Shown in pieces: positions 16,471 to 24,175 of a stretch of DNA of 38,429 bases (positions within the stretch are counted from its first letter, which is position 1; each line of letters begins with the position of its first letter). The notes below the pieces were generated by a model, which saw only the letters and a program-made list of their open reading frames with translations, searched no databases and was not told where the DNA came from. The DNA lies in NCBI GenBank assembly GCA_016788285.1, contig JAEUSW010000211.1:1-38429 (forward strand). The letters run 5' to 3'. The position numbers were made by a program, and so were the translations under genes. This stretch comes from Flavobacteriales bacterium (GTDB taxonomy: Bacteria; Bacteroidota; Bacteroidia; Flavobacteriales_F; PHOS-HE28).

Positions 16471-17694
16471 TCAGTCGCGATCGCCCAGCCGCAGCAGGTG
16501 GCCCAGCTTGTTCTTCTTGGTGCGCAGGTAGTGCTCGTTGTGCGGGTTGGCGGCGATCTCGATCGCCACGTTCTCCACGATCTCGAGCCCGTAGCCGATG
16601 AGGCCGGTGCGCTTGCGCGGGTTGTTCGTCAGCAGGCGCATCTTGCGCACGCCGAGCTCGTGCAGGATCTGCGCGCCCACCCCGTAATCGCGGGCGTCCA
16701 TGTCGAAGCCGAGCATCACGTTCGCCTCCACGGTGTCCGCACCCTCCTCCTGCAGTTTGTAGGCCTTCAGCTTGTTGATGAGCCCGATGCCGCGGCCTTC
16801 CTGCTGCATGTACACGATGACCCCCTTGCCCGCGGCGTCGATCATCTCCATGGCCCGGTGCAGCTGCGGGCCGCAGTCGCAGCGGCAGCTTCCGAAGATG
16901 TCCCCGGTGACGCAGCTGCTGTGCACGCGCACGAGCACGGGCTCATCGGGCCGCCAGTCGCCCTTCACCAGCGCCAGGTGCTCCTCGCCGGTGTTGGTCT
17001 GCCGGAAGGCGACGAGCTCGAAATCGCCGTGCGCGGTGGGCAGTTGCACGCGCACCTGCCGCTCCACGAGGCTTTCCGTGCGCATGCGGTGGGCCACCAG
17101 GTCGGCGATGCTCACCAGCTTCAGCCCGAAGGTGTCGGCCATCCGCCGCAGTTCGGGCAGCCGCGCCATGGTGCCGTCCTCGTTGAGGATCTCCACGATG
17201 ACGCCGGCGGGTTCGAGGCCGGCGAGCCGGGCGAGGTCCACCGCCGCCTCGGTATGGCCGGTGCGACGCAGCACTCCGCCGTTGCGGGCCTTCAGCGGGA
17301 AGATGTGGCCGGGGCGCGCCAGGTCGGAGGCCGTGGTGGTGGGGTCGATGAGGGCCTGGATGGTGGCGGCCCGGTCCTGCGCCGAGATGCCGGTGGTGGT
17401 GCCACGGCCCTTCACGTCCACGCTCACGGTGAAGGGGGTCTCGTGCAGGGCGGTGTTGTCGTGCACCATCAGGCCCAGGCCGAGCTGCTCGCAGCGCTCC
17501 TCGGTGAGGGGGGCGCAGATGAGACCGCGCCCATGCTTCGTCATGAAGTTGACCACCTCGGGGGTGGCGTTGCGCGCGGCGGTGAGCAGGTCGCCCTCGT
17601 TCTCGCGGTCCTCATCGTCCACCACGATCACCACCTTGCCGGCCCGGATGTCGGCGATGGCCTCCTCGATGGGGTCCAGACGGATGTCGTTCAT
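16471..17694 (-). CDS. ribBA: Bifunctional DHBP synthase / GTP cyclohydrolase II (RibBA)
   Basis: A 407-aa cytosolic enzyme that starts both branches of riboflavin synthesis. Residues 1-205 are 3,4-dihydroxy-2-butanone-4-phosphate synthase, with the acidic loop [11 protein letters not shown] (26-36), [24 protein letters not shown] and [11 protein letters not shown]. Residues 210-400 are GTP cyclohydrolase II, with the zinc ligands in [20 protein letters not shown], the catalytic QQEGRGIGL, and [10 protein letters not shown]. The fusion is complete and all expected motifs are present. ATG 17694 is chosen because it starts the conserved sequence and lies 35 nt after TAACTTCG (17730-17737, minus strand), a -7-like box whose TAA is also the stop codon of the upstream glycosyltransferase gene. 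I saw no FMN riboswitch; the leader is too short. Confidence 0.96.
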   Translation of the reverse strand: MNDIRLDPIEEAIADIRAGKVVIVVDDEDRENEGDLLTAARNATPEVVNFMTKHGRGLICAPLTEERCEQLGLGLMVHDNTALHETPFTVSVDVKGRGTTTGISAQDRAATIQALIDPTTTASDLARPGHIFPLKARNGGVLRRTGHTEAAVDLARLAGLEPAGVIVEILNEDGTMARLPELRRMADTFGLKLVSIADLVAHRMRTESLVERQVRVQLPTAHGDFELVAFRQTNTGEEHLALVKGDWRPDEPVLVRVHSSCVTGDIFGSCRCDCGPQLHRAMEMIDAAGKGVIVYMQQEGRGIGLINKLKAYKLQEEGADTVEANVMLGFDMDARDYGVGAQILHELGVRKMRLLTNNPRKRTGLIGYGLEIVENVAIEIAANPHNEHYLRTKKNKLGHLLRLGDRD

Positions 17695-17734
17695 GCACCA
17701 GGTCGCCGGGCGCAAGGCCGCAGCGGGCGCGAAG

Positions 17735-18937
17735 TTAGCCGATCGGCAGGGGGGAGGCCGCACGGACGGGCGCGGTGATGAGGCCGTCCAGCGTGTCCAC
17801 CGCGCGCGCCCAATCGAAGGTGGCCAGCACATGGCGGTGCCCGTTCCCCGCGATCCGCCTTCGCTCCTCCTCGTCCTTCAGCAGGCGCAGGATGTGGTCG
17901 GCGTAGCTCGCCGGGTCGTGACCGATGAGGATGCCCTCCCCGGGATGAGCGCCCACCGCGTTGTTGGCCAGCGCCGAGGTGATGCACGGCATGCCCATCG
18001 CCATGGCCTCCAGCAGCTTGTTCTGCAGGCCGGTACCGATCTGCATCGGCGCCACGAACACGCGCGCCGAGACGTAGCTCGTCCGGATGTCCTTCACCCA
18101 GCCCGTCACCGTGATGAGGGGGTCCTGTTCGGCCAGCTGCCGCACCCGCGGACTGGGGTCCACGCCACTGATCAGGAGCGACACATCGGGCCGCTCCCGG
18201 CGCACCAACGGCAGCACCTTGTTCACCAGGTACAGCACGCTGTCGATGTTCGGCGGGTAGTTCATGTTCCCGGTGAACAGCAGGTCGTGCGTCAGCTCGC
18301 CGGGGATCGGATGGAAGAACGTGGTGTCCACGCCGTTCGGGATCACCGTCATGCGTGCTCGGTCCGGGTGGTAGAGGTAGTCCCGGTCCTGTGCCGAGAT
18401 GATGATCCGGTGGTCGAACAGGTCGAACATCAGGTTCTCATAGGACTGCAGCCGGCGGGTCTCCGTGAGCAACAGCGGCCGCAGCAGCGGGCTGCTGGTC
18501 TCGGTGCGTCGCTCCATGCCCTTGCTCAGCGTGTCCATGTAGTCCAGCGTCTTGGGCAGGGAAAGGTGCCAGCGGACGTATTCGGTCGTGCGCACGAGCT
18601 GGCACAGCACGTGGTCGGGGGCGAACCGGTCGATGAGCGCATCCACGCGCCGTTGAGCGGCCGCATGGTGGAAGTAGGCGACCTGGAACGGCATGCGCGA
18701 GAACACGGCGGTGATCAGCTTCCACACGATGCGCCAGCGCGGCAGGTGGATGACCTCCAGGTGGTGGCAGAAGCTCCGCAGGTGGTCGAGGTGCTCCTTG
18801 TGGATGCGCTGATCGTTGAGGCAGCAGAGCAGGACCTCGTGCCGTTCGGCCAGGCGCTTCACCAGGTGGTAGGCGCGGAGCTTGTCGCCCTTCTCCAGGG
18901 GATAAGGCACGCGGGAGAGCAGCACCAGCAGCCTCAT
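17735..18937 (-). CDS. Glycosyltransferase (GT4-like, GT-B fold)
   Basis: A 400-aa GT-B fold glycosyltransferase. The N-terminal domain opens with [20 protein letters not shown], typical of family 4 enzymes with the acceptor-side loop PYPxxKGDKxR. The C-terminal donor-binding domain begins near VIPNGVD and contains [63 protein letters not shown], where the E of KLLEAMAMG is the usual nucleotide-sugar contact. It resembles the sugar transferases of exopolysaccharide/PEP-CTERM clusters (TIGR03087-like). The start overlaps the stop of the preceding glycosyltransferase (ATGA at 18934-18937), so the two are translationally coupled. The substrate is unknown; a surface glycan or LPS is likely given the LptF/G neighbour. 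Confidence 0.88.
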   Translation of the reverse strand: MRLLVLLSRVPYPLEKGDKLRAYHLVKRLAERHEVLLCCLNDQRIHKEHLDHLRSFCHHLEVIHLPRWRIVWKLITAVFSRMPFQVAYFHHAAAQRRVDALIDRFAPDHVLCQLVRTTEYVRWHLSLPKTLDYMDTLSKGMERRTETSSPLLRPLLLTETRRLQSYENLMFDLFDHRIIISAQDRDYLYHPDRARMTVIPNGVDTTFFHPIPGELTHDLLFTGNMNYPPNIDSVLYLVNKVLPLVRRERPDVSLLISGVDPSPRVRQLAEQDPLITVTGWVKDIRTSYVSARVFVAPMQIGTGLQNKLLEAMAMGMPCITSALANNAVGAHPGEGILIGHDPASYADHILRLLKDEEERRRIAGNGHRHVLATFDWARAVDTLDGLITAPVRAASPLPIG

Positions 18938-20133
18938 GCGCGCTTCAGGCTCCGGAGGAAGCCCACCAGGTCGTGGATGATGCGTGCATCGCTGTAGTGG
19001 CCCACGATGGTGGCCCGTGCGCGGGCGCCGATGGAGGCCACCAGGCCCGGTTCGTCCAGCGCCCGCCCCATCTGCCTGGCGAAGGCGGCGGCGGTGTCCG
19101 CCAGCAGGATGTCCTGGCCGTCGGTGACGGAGATGCCTTCCGCACCGATGGTGGTGCTGATGACGCAACGGCCCATGGCCATGCCCTCGATGATCTTCAC
19201 GCGCATGCCTCCTCCGCTGTGCAGGGGCACCACCATCACATGCCGGTCGGCGATGTACTGTTCGGCGCTCTTCACGCGGCCCTTCACCTGCAGGCCGGGC
19301 AGGTCCAGGTGCAGCAGGTCATCGGGCATGCGGTTGCCGGCCAGGTGCAGCCGCGCCTCGGGGTGCCGGGCGATCACCCGTGGCCAGACCTCGGCCACCA
19401 GCCAGCGCACGCCTTCGAGGTTCGGCTCCCAGTCCATGCTGCCCAGATGGAAGAACACCGGCCGTCCGCCGGGCAGCGGCTGGTCGTGCTCGGCGGGATC
19501 GACCCCGAAGGGAATGGTGGCGATGGGTGTGCGCGATCCGTGCGCCTCGAAGTGCGCGGCATCGGCGGGGCTGATGGCCGCCACGCCGTCCACCCGGTCC
19601 AGCACGGCCATCTCGTAGTCCTTCAGCTGGCGGGCGAGGAAGCGGCGGTAGGGCCGTTTGATGAAGTTGCGCTCCCCACTGGCGATGCGCTCCTGCAGCA
19701 CATGCTCCAGGTTGTGCGAGCGCAGCACCACCACCGCATCCGTGTACCGGCGGATGGTGGCGATGTAGGGGGTCATGAACAGGCTCTCCAGCAGCACCAC
19801 ATCGAAGGGGCGGGCGCTGAGCACGCGGATGAGCGCGATGTCCATGTCCGGCGAGAAGAACCGGCTGATGTTGTAGTTGTCGGCCGTGATCAGGTCGGTG
19901 AAGGCGTCCACCACGTTCAGGCTCGTGTCCACGAACACGCCCTGGATGTCGGTGGCCCGGGTGTACGCCTCGGGCAGCGCGTCGATGTCCAGGGGGTGCT
20001 TCGGGGTCTGGATGCACATGACCTTCACCGTGTGGCCGTCCGCCAGCAGGCCGCGCGTGAGGTTGTGCATGGCCTTGCTGCCGCCGTCGATGGGCGGGAA
20101 CGGGGGCTTATGGCACAGTTGAAGGATCCGCAT
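18934..20133 (-). CDS. Glycosyltransferase (GT4-like, GT-B fold)
   Basis: A 399-aa GT-B glycosyltransferase. The N-terminus MRILQLCHKPPFPPIDGGSKAMHNL is the classic acceptor-domain opening. The donor domain has TIPFGVDPAE, FHLGSMDWEPNLEGVRWLV, VKGRVKSAEQYIADRHVMVVPLHSGGGMRVKIIEGMAMGRCVISTTIGAEGI, with E in KIIEGMAMG as the expected nucleotide-sugar ligand. It overlaps the 3' end of the LptF/G gene by 26 bp and the start of the second glycosyltransferase by 4 bp, so the three are probably one transcription unit. The acceptor and sugar cannot be inferred. Residues 85-100 (TADNYNISRFFSPDMD) look typical for Bacteroidota members of this family. Confidence 0.88.
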   Translation of the reverse strand: MRILQLCHKPPFPPIDGGSKAMHNLTRGLLADGHTVKVMCIQTPKHPLDIDALPEAYTRATDIQGVFVDTSLNVVDAFTDLITADNYNISRFFSPDMDIALIRVLSARPFDVVLLESLFMTPYIATIRRYTDAVVVLRSHNLEHVLQERIASGERNFIKRPYRRFLARQLKDYEMAVLDRVDGVAAISPADAAHFEAHGSRTPIATIPFGVDPAEHDQPLPGGRPVFFHLGSMDWEPNLEGVRWLVAEVWPRVIARHPEARLHLAGNRMPDDLLHLDLPGLQVKGRVKSAEQYIADRHVMVVPLHSGGGMRVKIIEGMAMGRCVISTTIGAEGISVTDGQDILLADTAAAFARQMGRALDEPGLVASIGARARATIVGHYSDARIIHDLVGFLRSLKRA

Positions 20134-21541
20134 CTCGCCGGCCGCGCATCAAGGACCTGAGCCGGTACCAGCCGCGATAATAGGCATCCCGGTCCAACAG
20201 GGGGCTGTCGGTGGCGGCCTTCCACGTGAGCCAGATGCCGATGGGCAGCAGCACGAGGCTGCTGATCCACATGCCGGGCCAGGGGGCCAGCTTCAGGCTG
20301 ATGACGAGCTTCTCGGTGCTGAAGGAGACGATGTGGAAGATGAGGAAGAAGACGATGGCGAACACCGTGGGCAGCCCCATGCCGCCCTTGCGGATGATGG
20401 CCCCGAGCGGTGCGCCGATGAAGAAGAAGATCAGGCAGGCGAAGGCGAGCATGAGCTTGCGGTGCCACTCCACCCCGTGCCGGGCGATCTGCTCCAGGCT
20501 GCCCTTCCGCTCCTCATCGGTGCGTTCCAGGAAGTTGATGGTGGCGCGTGCCATGTCGATGGCCTGGTCGTGCACCGCCGGCATGGGCACCGCCCCGGTG
20601 GCGGGCGCCGCCGGGGGAAGGGGCCGGTCGGCCGCGAGGCTGTCGCGCAGCGGTCGGAAGGTGTTGTGCAGGTAGCTCATCTGCATCGTCACCCGCTCAC
20701 GGAACGCGCTGGCGAGCGAGTCCTCGGTCCGCGCCAGCTGACCGATCGTCTGCATCTTGTAGTTGTCCTTGAAGAGCTCCTCGTCGGTGCGTTGCAACCC
20801 GAGGCCGCTGAGGTCGAGGCGCACGACGTCCGTGGCGAAGGTGCCGTGCACCAGGGCATCCGTCCGGCCCTTGCGGCCGGAGGGGTCGCGCGCATCGTAG
20901 AAATGGCCGTCGCGCAGCGTCAGCAGCAGGCTGCCGCCATCGGCGCTGCGCTGCATGGTGCCGCTGCGGGCACGCACCACGGTGCGGTTCCCCTGGAACG
21001 GTTCACGATGGTCATAGATGAGCACATCCGTGAGGGTGCCGTCCTCGGCCTTGTCCCGCACCCGGATGCTGAGGCCGTCGATGCCGTTGTAGAAGACCCC
21101 GGGACGCAGGTTCATCGCGGGCTTCTTGCGCGTCACGTCCCACAGCAGGCTGTGGAAGCGGAGGTTGGCCACCGGCAGCACGTTGTTGCTGAAGAGGAAC
21201 GACAGGCCGGAGAGGAGCACGACCAGCACCACCAGCGGCCGCAGGATGCGGAAGAGGTGCAGCCCGGCCGAGCGCATGGGGACCAGTTCGCTGTTCTCGC
21301 CCAGCCCGCCCATGGTCATGATGGAGCTGAGCAGCACGGCCAGGGGAAGGGCCAGCGGCACGAAGCTCGCCGTGGCGTACACCAGTAGTTCGGTGAGGGT
21401 GTACCAGGGCAGCCCCTTGCCCATGAGGTCGTCGACGTACTTCCACAGGAACTGCATGCTCAGGATGAAGAGCACGATGCCGAAGGTGACCACCAGCGGA
21501 CCGAGGTAGGCCGCGATGATCATGCGGTGCAGGCGCTTCAT
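20108..21541 (-). CDS. LptF/LptG (YjgP/YjgQ) family LPS export permease
   Basis: A 477-aa inner-membrane permease subunit of the Lpt ABC exporter, which with LptB extracts LPS and passes it to the periplasmic bridge. Membrane segments are at the N-terminus (YLGPLVVTFGIVLFILSMQFLW), near 50-80 (VPLALPLAVLLSSIMTMGGLGENSELVPMRSAG, the conserved coupling-helix region) and around 100-120. A periplasmic beta-jellyroll follows, about 135-370, longer than usual because of a Pro/Ala insert. Three helices are near the C-terminus (LMLAFACLIFFFIGAPLGAIIRKGG, VFAIVFFLIFHIV, WISSLVLLPIGIWL). LptF and LptG cannot be told apart by eye. The promoter is TACCTTTG at 21574-21581 (minus strand), 32 nt before ATG 21541. 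The downstream glycosyltransferases overlap it. Confidence 0.92.
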   Translation of the reverse strand: MKRLHRMIIAAYLGPLVVTFGIVLFILSMQFLWKYVDDLMGKGLPWYTLTELLVYATASFVPLALPLAVLLSSIMTMGGLGENSELVPMRSAGLHLFRILRPLVVLVVLLSGLSFLFSNNVLPVANLRFHSLLWDVTRKKPAMNLRPGVFYNGIDGLSIRVRDKAEDGTLTDVLIYDHREPFQGNRTVVRARSGTMQRSADGGSLLLTLRDGHFYDARDPSGRKGRTDALVHGTFATDVVRLDLSGLGLQRTDEELFKDNYKMQTIGQLARTEDSLASAFRERVTMQMSYLHNTFRPLRDSLAADRPLPPAAPATGAVPMPAVHDQAIDMARATINFLERTDEERKGSLEQIARHGVEWHRKLMLAFACLIFFFIGAPLGAIIRKGGMGLPTVFAIVFFLIFHIVSFSTEKLVISLKLAPWPGMWISSLVLLPIGIWLTWKAATDSPLLDRDAYYRGWYRLRSLMRGRRDADPSTVP

Positions 21542-21587
21542 CCGGGTGGGGCGGGCGGCGGTGCCGCCGGGCGCAAAGGTACCGGGC

Positions 21588-22727
21588 TCAGGAGCCGATC
21601 ACCCGCATGAGGTGCGCCACCTGCGAGGCCCAGAGCTGGCGGGCGCTCTCCAGGTCCTGCGGCCAGGCATGGTCCGTCACCACCAGCGCCACGTCGTTGG
21701 TCATGGGGTCGATGCGGATCCGCAGCTCGAAGTAGGCCCCGGGGTCCTCATCCTCCAACCAGCGGAAGCGCATGAGCTCGCCGGCCCGGCGGCCGATGCA
21801 CAGGGCTTTCTGCACCTCACCGCCCCACTCGAACGCGAACTCGTCACCGCGCACGTTCACATCGTCGCAGAACCACTCGCTGAAGCCGCTGGGCGTGCTG
21901 ATCAGCTCGAACAGGACGTTGGGCGTGGAGCGCATGTAGAACTCCGCCTGGTAGCGCTCCTTGATGGCGCGCTTCAAGGTGCGGGCCGGCTGTGCGGCGG
22001 GTTCCACGCCCATCATCACGGCCTGGATCGGGGCCGCAGGGGGCTTGTTGGACGGCGTGGCCTTCAGTTTGGGGCTCGCGGCCGCCGGGGCTTGTGGTGG
22101 CGGGGCCGGCTTGGCCGGGGCGGGTTTCGGCGCGGCCTTGGGGGCCGGTGGTGGTGGCGCCTTGGCGGCCGGGGATTGGGTCACGGGCTTGGCCGGAGCC
22201 ACAGCTCCGCCGGGGCGGGCCGGCGGCTTCGGTGTCGGCTTCGGCGGGGCTGCGGCTTTGCGCGTCGTGGAGGACGGAGCGGGTCGCTTCGCGGCCGGCT
22301 TTTTCGCCGTCGCGGCCTTCGAGGGCTTCGGCGGGGCGGCCTTTCGCACAGGGGCGGAGGCCTTTCGCTTCACCACGGGCGCGCTGGCCGACGCCTTCTT
22401 CACCGGCTTTCGCGACAGCGGCCGCGATGCCGGCTTCTTCGCCGCCTTGCGCACCGCGTTGCCACCGGTCCGTTTCGAAGCCGCGGCAGGCGCCCTGCGC
22501 TGGGCCGGCCTGGCCGCGCGTGCGGTGGTCGGCTTCTTCGGGGCGGCCTTCCTCGCCTTGGCGGCGGAAGCGGCTTTGCCGGAGGCAGGCCGGGGCGCCG
22601 GCTTCTTCTTGGTCGCCTTCTTCCGGTCGGATGAGGCCGCCGGCCGTCCCTTGCCGGGCGCCGCTTTCCTCGGTGCGGGCCGCGGTGCTCGACGCGCCGG
22701 TTTCGTGCTGGTGCGGGACTTGGCCAT
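21588..22727 (-). CDS. START-like (SRPBCC) domain protein with a 250-residue Lys/Ala/Pro-rich tail
   Basis: The C-terminal 129 residues (LKRAIKERYQAEFYMRSTPN to the end) form a START-like/AHSA1-type domain with TPSGFSEWFCDDV and FEWGG, a family widespread in Bacteroidota as a stand-alone protein of about 130 aa, function unknown. Here it is preceded by about 250 residues of low-complexity Lys/Arg/Ala/Pro sequence (APRPAPRKAAP, KKATKKKPAPRP, PAKPAPPPQAP) that resembles histone H1 C-terminal tails and is surely disordered. The frame is unbroken, and strong strand-specific amino-acid bias argues that the tail is translated. ATG 22727 begins the tail and lies 7 nt after TACCTTGC (22735-22742, minus strand). 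A fused tail could bind nucleic acid. The gene is upstream of LptF/G, which has its own promoter. Confidence 0.82.
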   Translation of the reverse strand: MAKSRTSTKPARRAPRPAPRKAAPGKGRPAASSDRKKATKKKPAPRPASGKAASAAKARKAAPKKPTTARAARPAQRRAPAAASKRTGGNAVRKAAKKPASRPLSRKPVKKASASAPVVKRKASAPVRKAAPPKPSKAATAKKPAAKRPAPSSTTRKAAAPPKPTPKPPARPGGAVAPAKPVTQSPAAKAPPPPAPKAAPKPAPAKPAPPPQAPAAASPKLKATPSNKPPAAPIQAVMMGVEPAAQPARTLKRAIKERYQAEFYMRSTPNVLFELISTPSGFSEWFCDDVNVRGDEFAFEWGGEVQKALCIGRRAGELMRFRWLEDEDPGAYFELRIRIDPMTNDVALVVTDHAWPQDLESARQLWASQVAHLMRVIGS

Positions 22728-22799
22728 GGTCCGGGCAAGGTAGAGATTCCCCACGCCTGTGCAAGTGGGGCGGGCCTCGGACCTGATCGGACCTGCTGC

Positions 22800-22807
22800 T
22801 ATATTTG
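22800..22807 (+). promoter_or_regulatory. -7 element TATATTTG of the tRNA gene
   Basis: An exact TAnnTTTG match in the plus orientation, 39 nt before the 5' end of the tRNA. It is the only AT-rich patch in the spacer. No TTG lies at the expected -33 spacing. Confidence 0.55.
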
Positions 22808-22846
22808 CCGCCCCTTTCGCCCGGCCCAGACCGGGCCGAGGCCCAT

Positions 22847-22920
22847 GGCGCGGTAGCTCAGCTGGTTAGAGCGCAGGATTCATAATCCTGAGGTCGAGAG
22901 TTCAAGTCTCTCCCGCGCTA
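22847..22920 (+). tRNA. tRNA with CAU anticodon (Met, or Ile2 if lysidine-modified)
   Basis: The full cloverleaf can be folded by eye. Acceptor GGCGCGG pairs with CCGCGCT (the first pair is G-U), the D-stem is GCTC/GAGC, the anticodon stem CAGGA/TCCTG with loop TTCATAA (anticodon CAT at 22881-22883), the variable loop AGGTC, the T-stem GAGAG/CTCTC with loop TTCAAGT, and the discriminator is A at 22920. CCA is not encoded. CAU may be elongator Met or Ile2; initiator Met is excluded because the initiator-type GGG/CCC anticodon stem is absent. The 3' half (22878 onward) is also the attachment site of the adjoining element, yet the gene remains complete. Confidence 0.95.
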
Positions 22921-22921
22921 C
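22878..22921 (+). repeat. attL: 44-bp direct repeat within the tRNA 3' half
   Basis: Identical to 31028-31071 over 44 bp, covering the anticodon loop through the discriminator base plus one C. Five further bases upstream (gcgca, 22871-22875) also match after a two-base mismatch. The strand exchange point cannot be placed within the identity. Confidence 0.93.
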
Positions 22922-22934
22922 TCTTAGAAGGACA

Positions 22935-22966
22935 AGGCCCCGAGCGAAATGCCGGGGCTTCTTCTT
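22935..22966 (+). terminator. Element-borne terminator just after the tRNA
   Basis: AGGCCCCG at 22935-22942 pairs with CGGGGCTT at 22953-22960 (one G-U), followed by CTTCTTTT. It lies 15 nt after the tRNA end but on the element side of attL, so the element supplies a new terminator for the tRNA it occupies. It may also limit read-through from the minus strand. Confidence 0.65.
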
Positions 22967-22974
22967 TTAGATCT

Positions 22975-22990
22975 AGGGTAAATAAGGGGG
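22975..22990 (+). repeat. Left arm-type repeat candidate (GGGTAAAT...GGGGG)
   Basis: AGGGTAAATAAGGGGG resembles GGGGTAAATGTAGGGGG at 30899-30915 on the other end of the element, in the same orientation and with one base less. Such end-specific repeats are where tyrosine integrases and excisionases bind outside the core site. This is inference from similarity and position. Confidence 0.45.
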
Positions 22991-23026
22991 CAAATAATCG
23001 GCCCGCGAAGGGTGCTTCCGGCCGCT

Positions 23027-23200
23027 TCAGGATGCGGTGATGAAAAGGGCCATGACCACGGCCAGGAGGCCGAGGAAAAGGAGGGCCTCCCCAACGGTAC
23101 GGCGTTGGCCCCCTTCCCGCTCAGGGTAGCCGAGGAAGAGGCCCACGAAGTCCACCAGCAGCCCCCCGAGGGTCTCAAGGATGCGGCGGGCGGTCTTCAT
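23027..23200 (-). CDS. Small membrane protein, 57 aa
   Basis: Read on the minus strand from ATG 23200, three bases after the stop of the 84-aa gene. It encodes a basic start (MKTARRILETLGG), a first hydrophobic stretch (LLVDFVGLFLGY), a charged turn (PEREGGQRRT) and a second hydrophobic helix (ALLFLGLLAVVMALFITAS), i.e. probably two membrane segments with a positively charged loop. I recognise no family. The 3-nt spacing to the upstream gene and the clear hydrophobic pattern support a real gene; the overlapping frame at 22924-23178 is Ser/Pro/Trp-rich and unconvincing. Confidence 0.6.
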   Translation of the reverse strand: MKTARRILETLGGLLVDFVGLFLGYPEREGGQRRTVGEALLFLGLLAVVMALFITAS

Positions 23201-23203
23201 CGT

Positions 23204-23458
23204 TCAGAGCTTGGTCACGTCGATAACGCTGAGCATCCGCTCCAGCCTGGGGCCGGTGTAGAATGGAACGACCTCCACAATGCGCTCGGGATCGCCCACC
23301 AGTAGCACCTCCACATAATAGTCCGCGAACGTGTAGAAGGCGCTTCGCCCCTCGGGGTGGTCAGTGGCGCCGATGAAGGCCCCGCCGTCCCACAGGGCTT
23401 GTGCCCGCTCCCCGATGGGCAGGGCGTTGAATGCGTAGAGGCCGAGTTTATCGCCCAT
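23204..23458 (-). CDS. Conserved-looking small protein, 84 aa
   Basis: The 84-aa sequence MGDKLGLYAFNALPIGER...SVIDVTKL is acidic and soluble. The pattern 'LP..ER...LW..G.F' then 'Y.F.DYYVEV', 'ERIVEVVPF' and a C-terminal 'LERML..ID...L' is reminiscent of small hypothetical proteins of 80-90 aa common in Bacteroidota. I have no function for them, and this likeness is from memory. The start at 23458 is preferred over 23491 because TATCTTGC (23472-23479, minus strand), a -7-like box, lies between them. It pairs with the 57-aa membrane protein 3 nt downstream and is divergent from the lipoprotein gene. Candidate element cargo. Confidence 0.7.
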   Translation of the reverse strand: MGDKLGLYAFNALPIGERAQALWDGGAFIGATDHPEGRSAFYTFADYYVEVLLVGDPERIVEVVPFYTGPRLERMLSVIDVTKL

Positions 23459-23489
23459 TCGTGTATGTTCGGCAAGATAATTCTTGCCC

Positions 23490-24155
23490 ATGCGCTACCA
23501 TGCCCTCACCCTCCTTTTGGCCCTGCCTCTCCTTAGCTATTGCAACGATGGGAGGGGGAGGTTGTCCGGCAGCGTGTCAGATACACGGACACAGGCCCCG
23601 CTTGAACATGTGCTTGTTGAGGTGGTGAGCGGGGACAGCGCGATAGCATCAACACGGACCGATGCCAAGGGGCGGTACTTCATGGAGCACCTGCCCAAAG
23701 GTGTGTTCATGGTCCGGGCCTCGAATGAGGGCTATCTGACGTTTGCGAAGTATGAGGTGAAGATCCAGAATGGGTTCACCACCACGCTGGACATCACAAT
23801 GGAGGCCACTCCCACGGCTTACCGCCCTGAGGTTACCAATGGTAAGCCCATAGATGCACCGCCCCGCGTGGATATGATGTCCGTTCCCATGGACCTTGAA
23901 GCGCTCCAGCTTGCTGGAATGCGACTTGAAGAGGCAGGCAGGCGGCGGGGTACGGCTGCGATTCTTGGCTTTGGTGGACTTGCTCTCGGGGCTGGGCTTG
24001 CCCTTGCCTTGGATGCTTCGTCCGATTCCGGCGTTGCGATTGGAGGTGCCGTCGCTGGGGCTGGGCTAATCGCTTCGACGGTGCTAACGATTGGTGCCGC
24101 CGATGCCGAGCGGAAGGCAGGGAGGCTACTTCAACGCGCAGCGCGTCGGCAATAG
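23490..24155 (+). CDS. Exported carboxypeptidase-regulatory-like protein, possible lipoprotein
   Basis: A 221-aa protein, the only plus-strand gene in the element. The N-terminus MRYHALTLLLALPLLSYC is a signal sequence; Cys18 could be lipidated, though LSYC is not a canonical lipobox because of the Tyr at -1. Residues 25-95 form a CarboxypepD_reg-like beta-sandwich (LSGSVSDTRTQAPLEHVLVEV, TDAKGRYFMEHLPKGVFMVRASNEGY). The C-terminal third has two Gly/Ala-rich hydrophobic helices (AAILGFGGLALGAGLALAL and VAIGGAVAGAGLIASTVLTIGAA) followed by a basic tail, a membrane hairpin. Function unknown. An envelope protein carried as cargo, for instance in surface exclusion or phage interference, is a guess only. 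Confidence 0.7.
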   Translation: MRYHALTLLLALPLLSYCNDGRGRLSGSVSDTRTQAPLEHVLVEVVSGDSAIASTRTDAKGRYFMEHLPKGVFMVRASNEGYLTFAKYEVKIQNGFTTTLDITMEATPTAYRPEVTNGKPIDAPPRVDMMSVPMDLEALQLAGMRLEEAGRRRGTAAILGFGGLALGAGLALALDASSDSGVAIGGAVAGAGLIASTVLTIGAADAERKAGRLLQRAARRQ

Positions 24156-24175
24156 ATAGCCGAACTCCTTAGGAC

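Noticed and set aside
17695-17740. FMN riboswitch in front of ribBA
   Set aside because: The leader after the -7-like box is only about 30 nt, with no RFN element consensus.
21516-22743. Plus-strand frames opposite the START-like gene, rich in Gly, Arg and Ala
   Set aside because: Shadows of the Lys/Ala/Pro-coding repeats; the START domain fixes the true strand and frame.
22924-23178. 84-codon minus-strand frame at the left end of the element
   Set aside because: Ser/Pro/Trp-rich with no fold pattern and it covers the terminator and arm repeat; the frame of the 57-aa membrane protein (23027-23200) is better.
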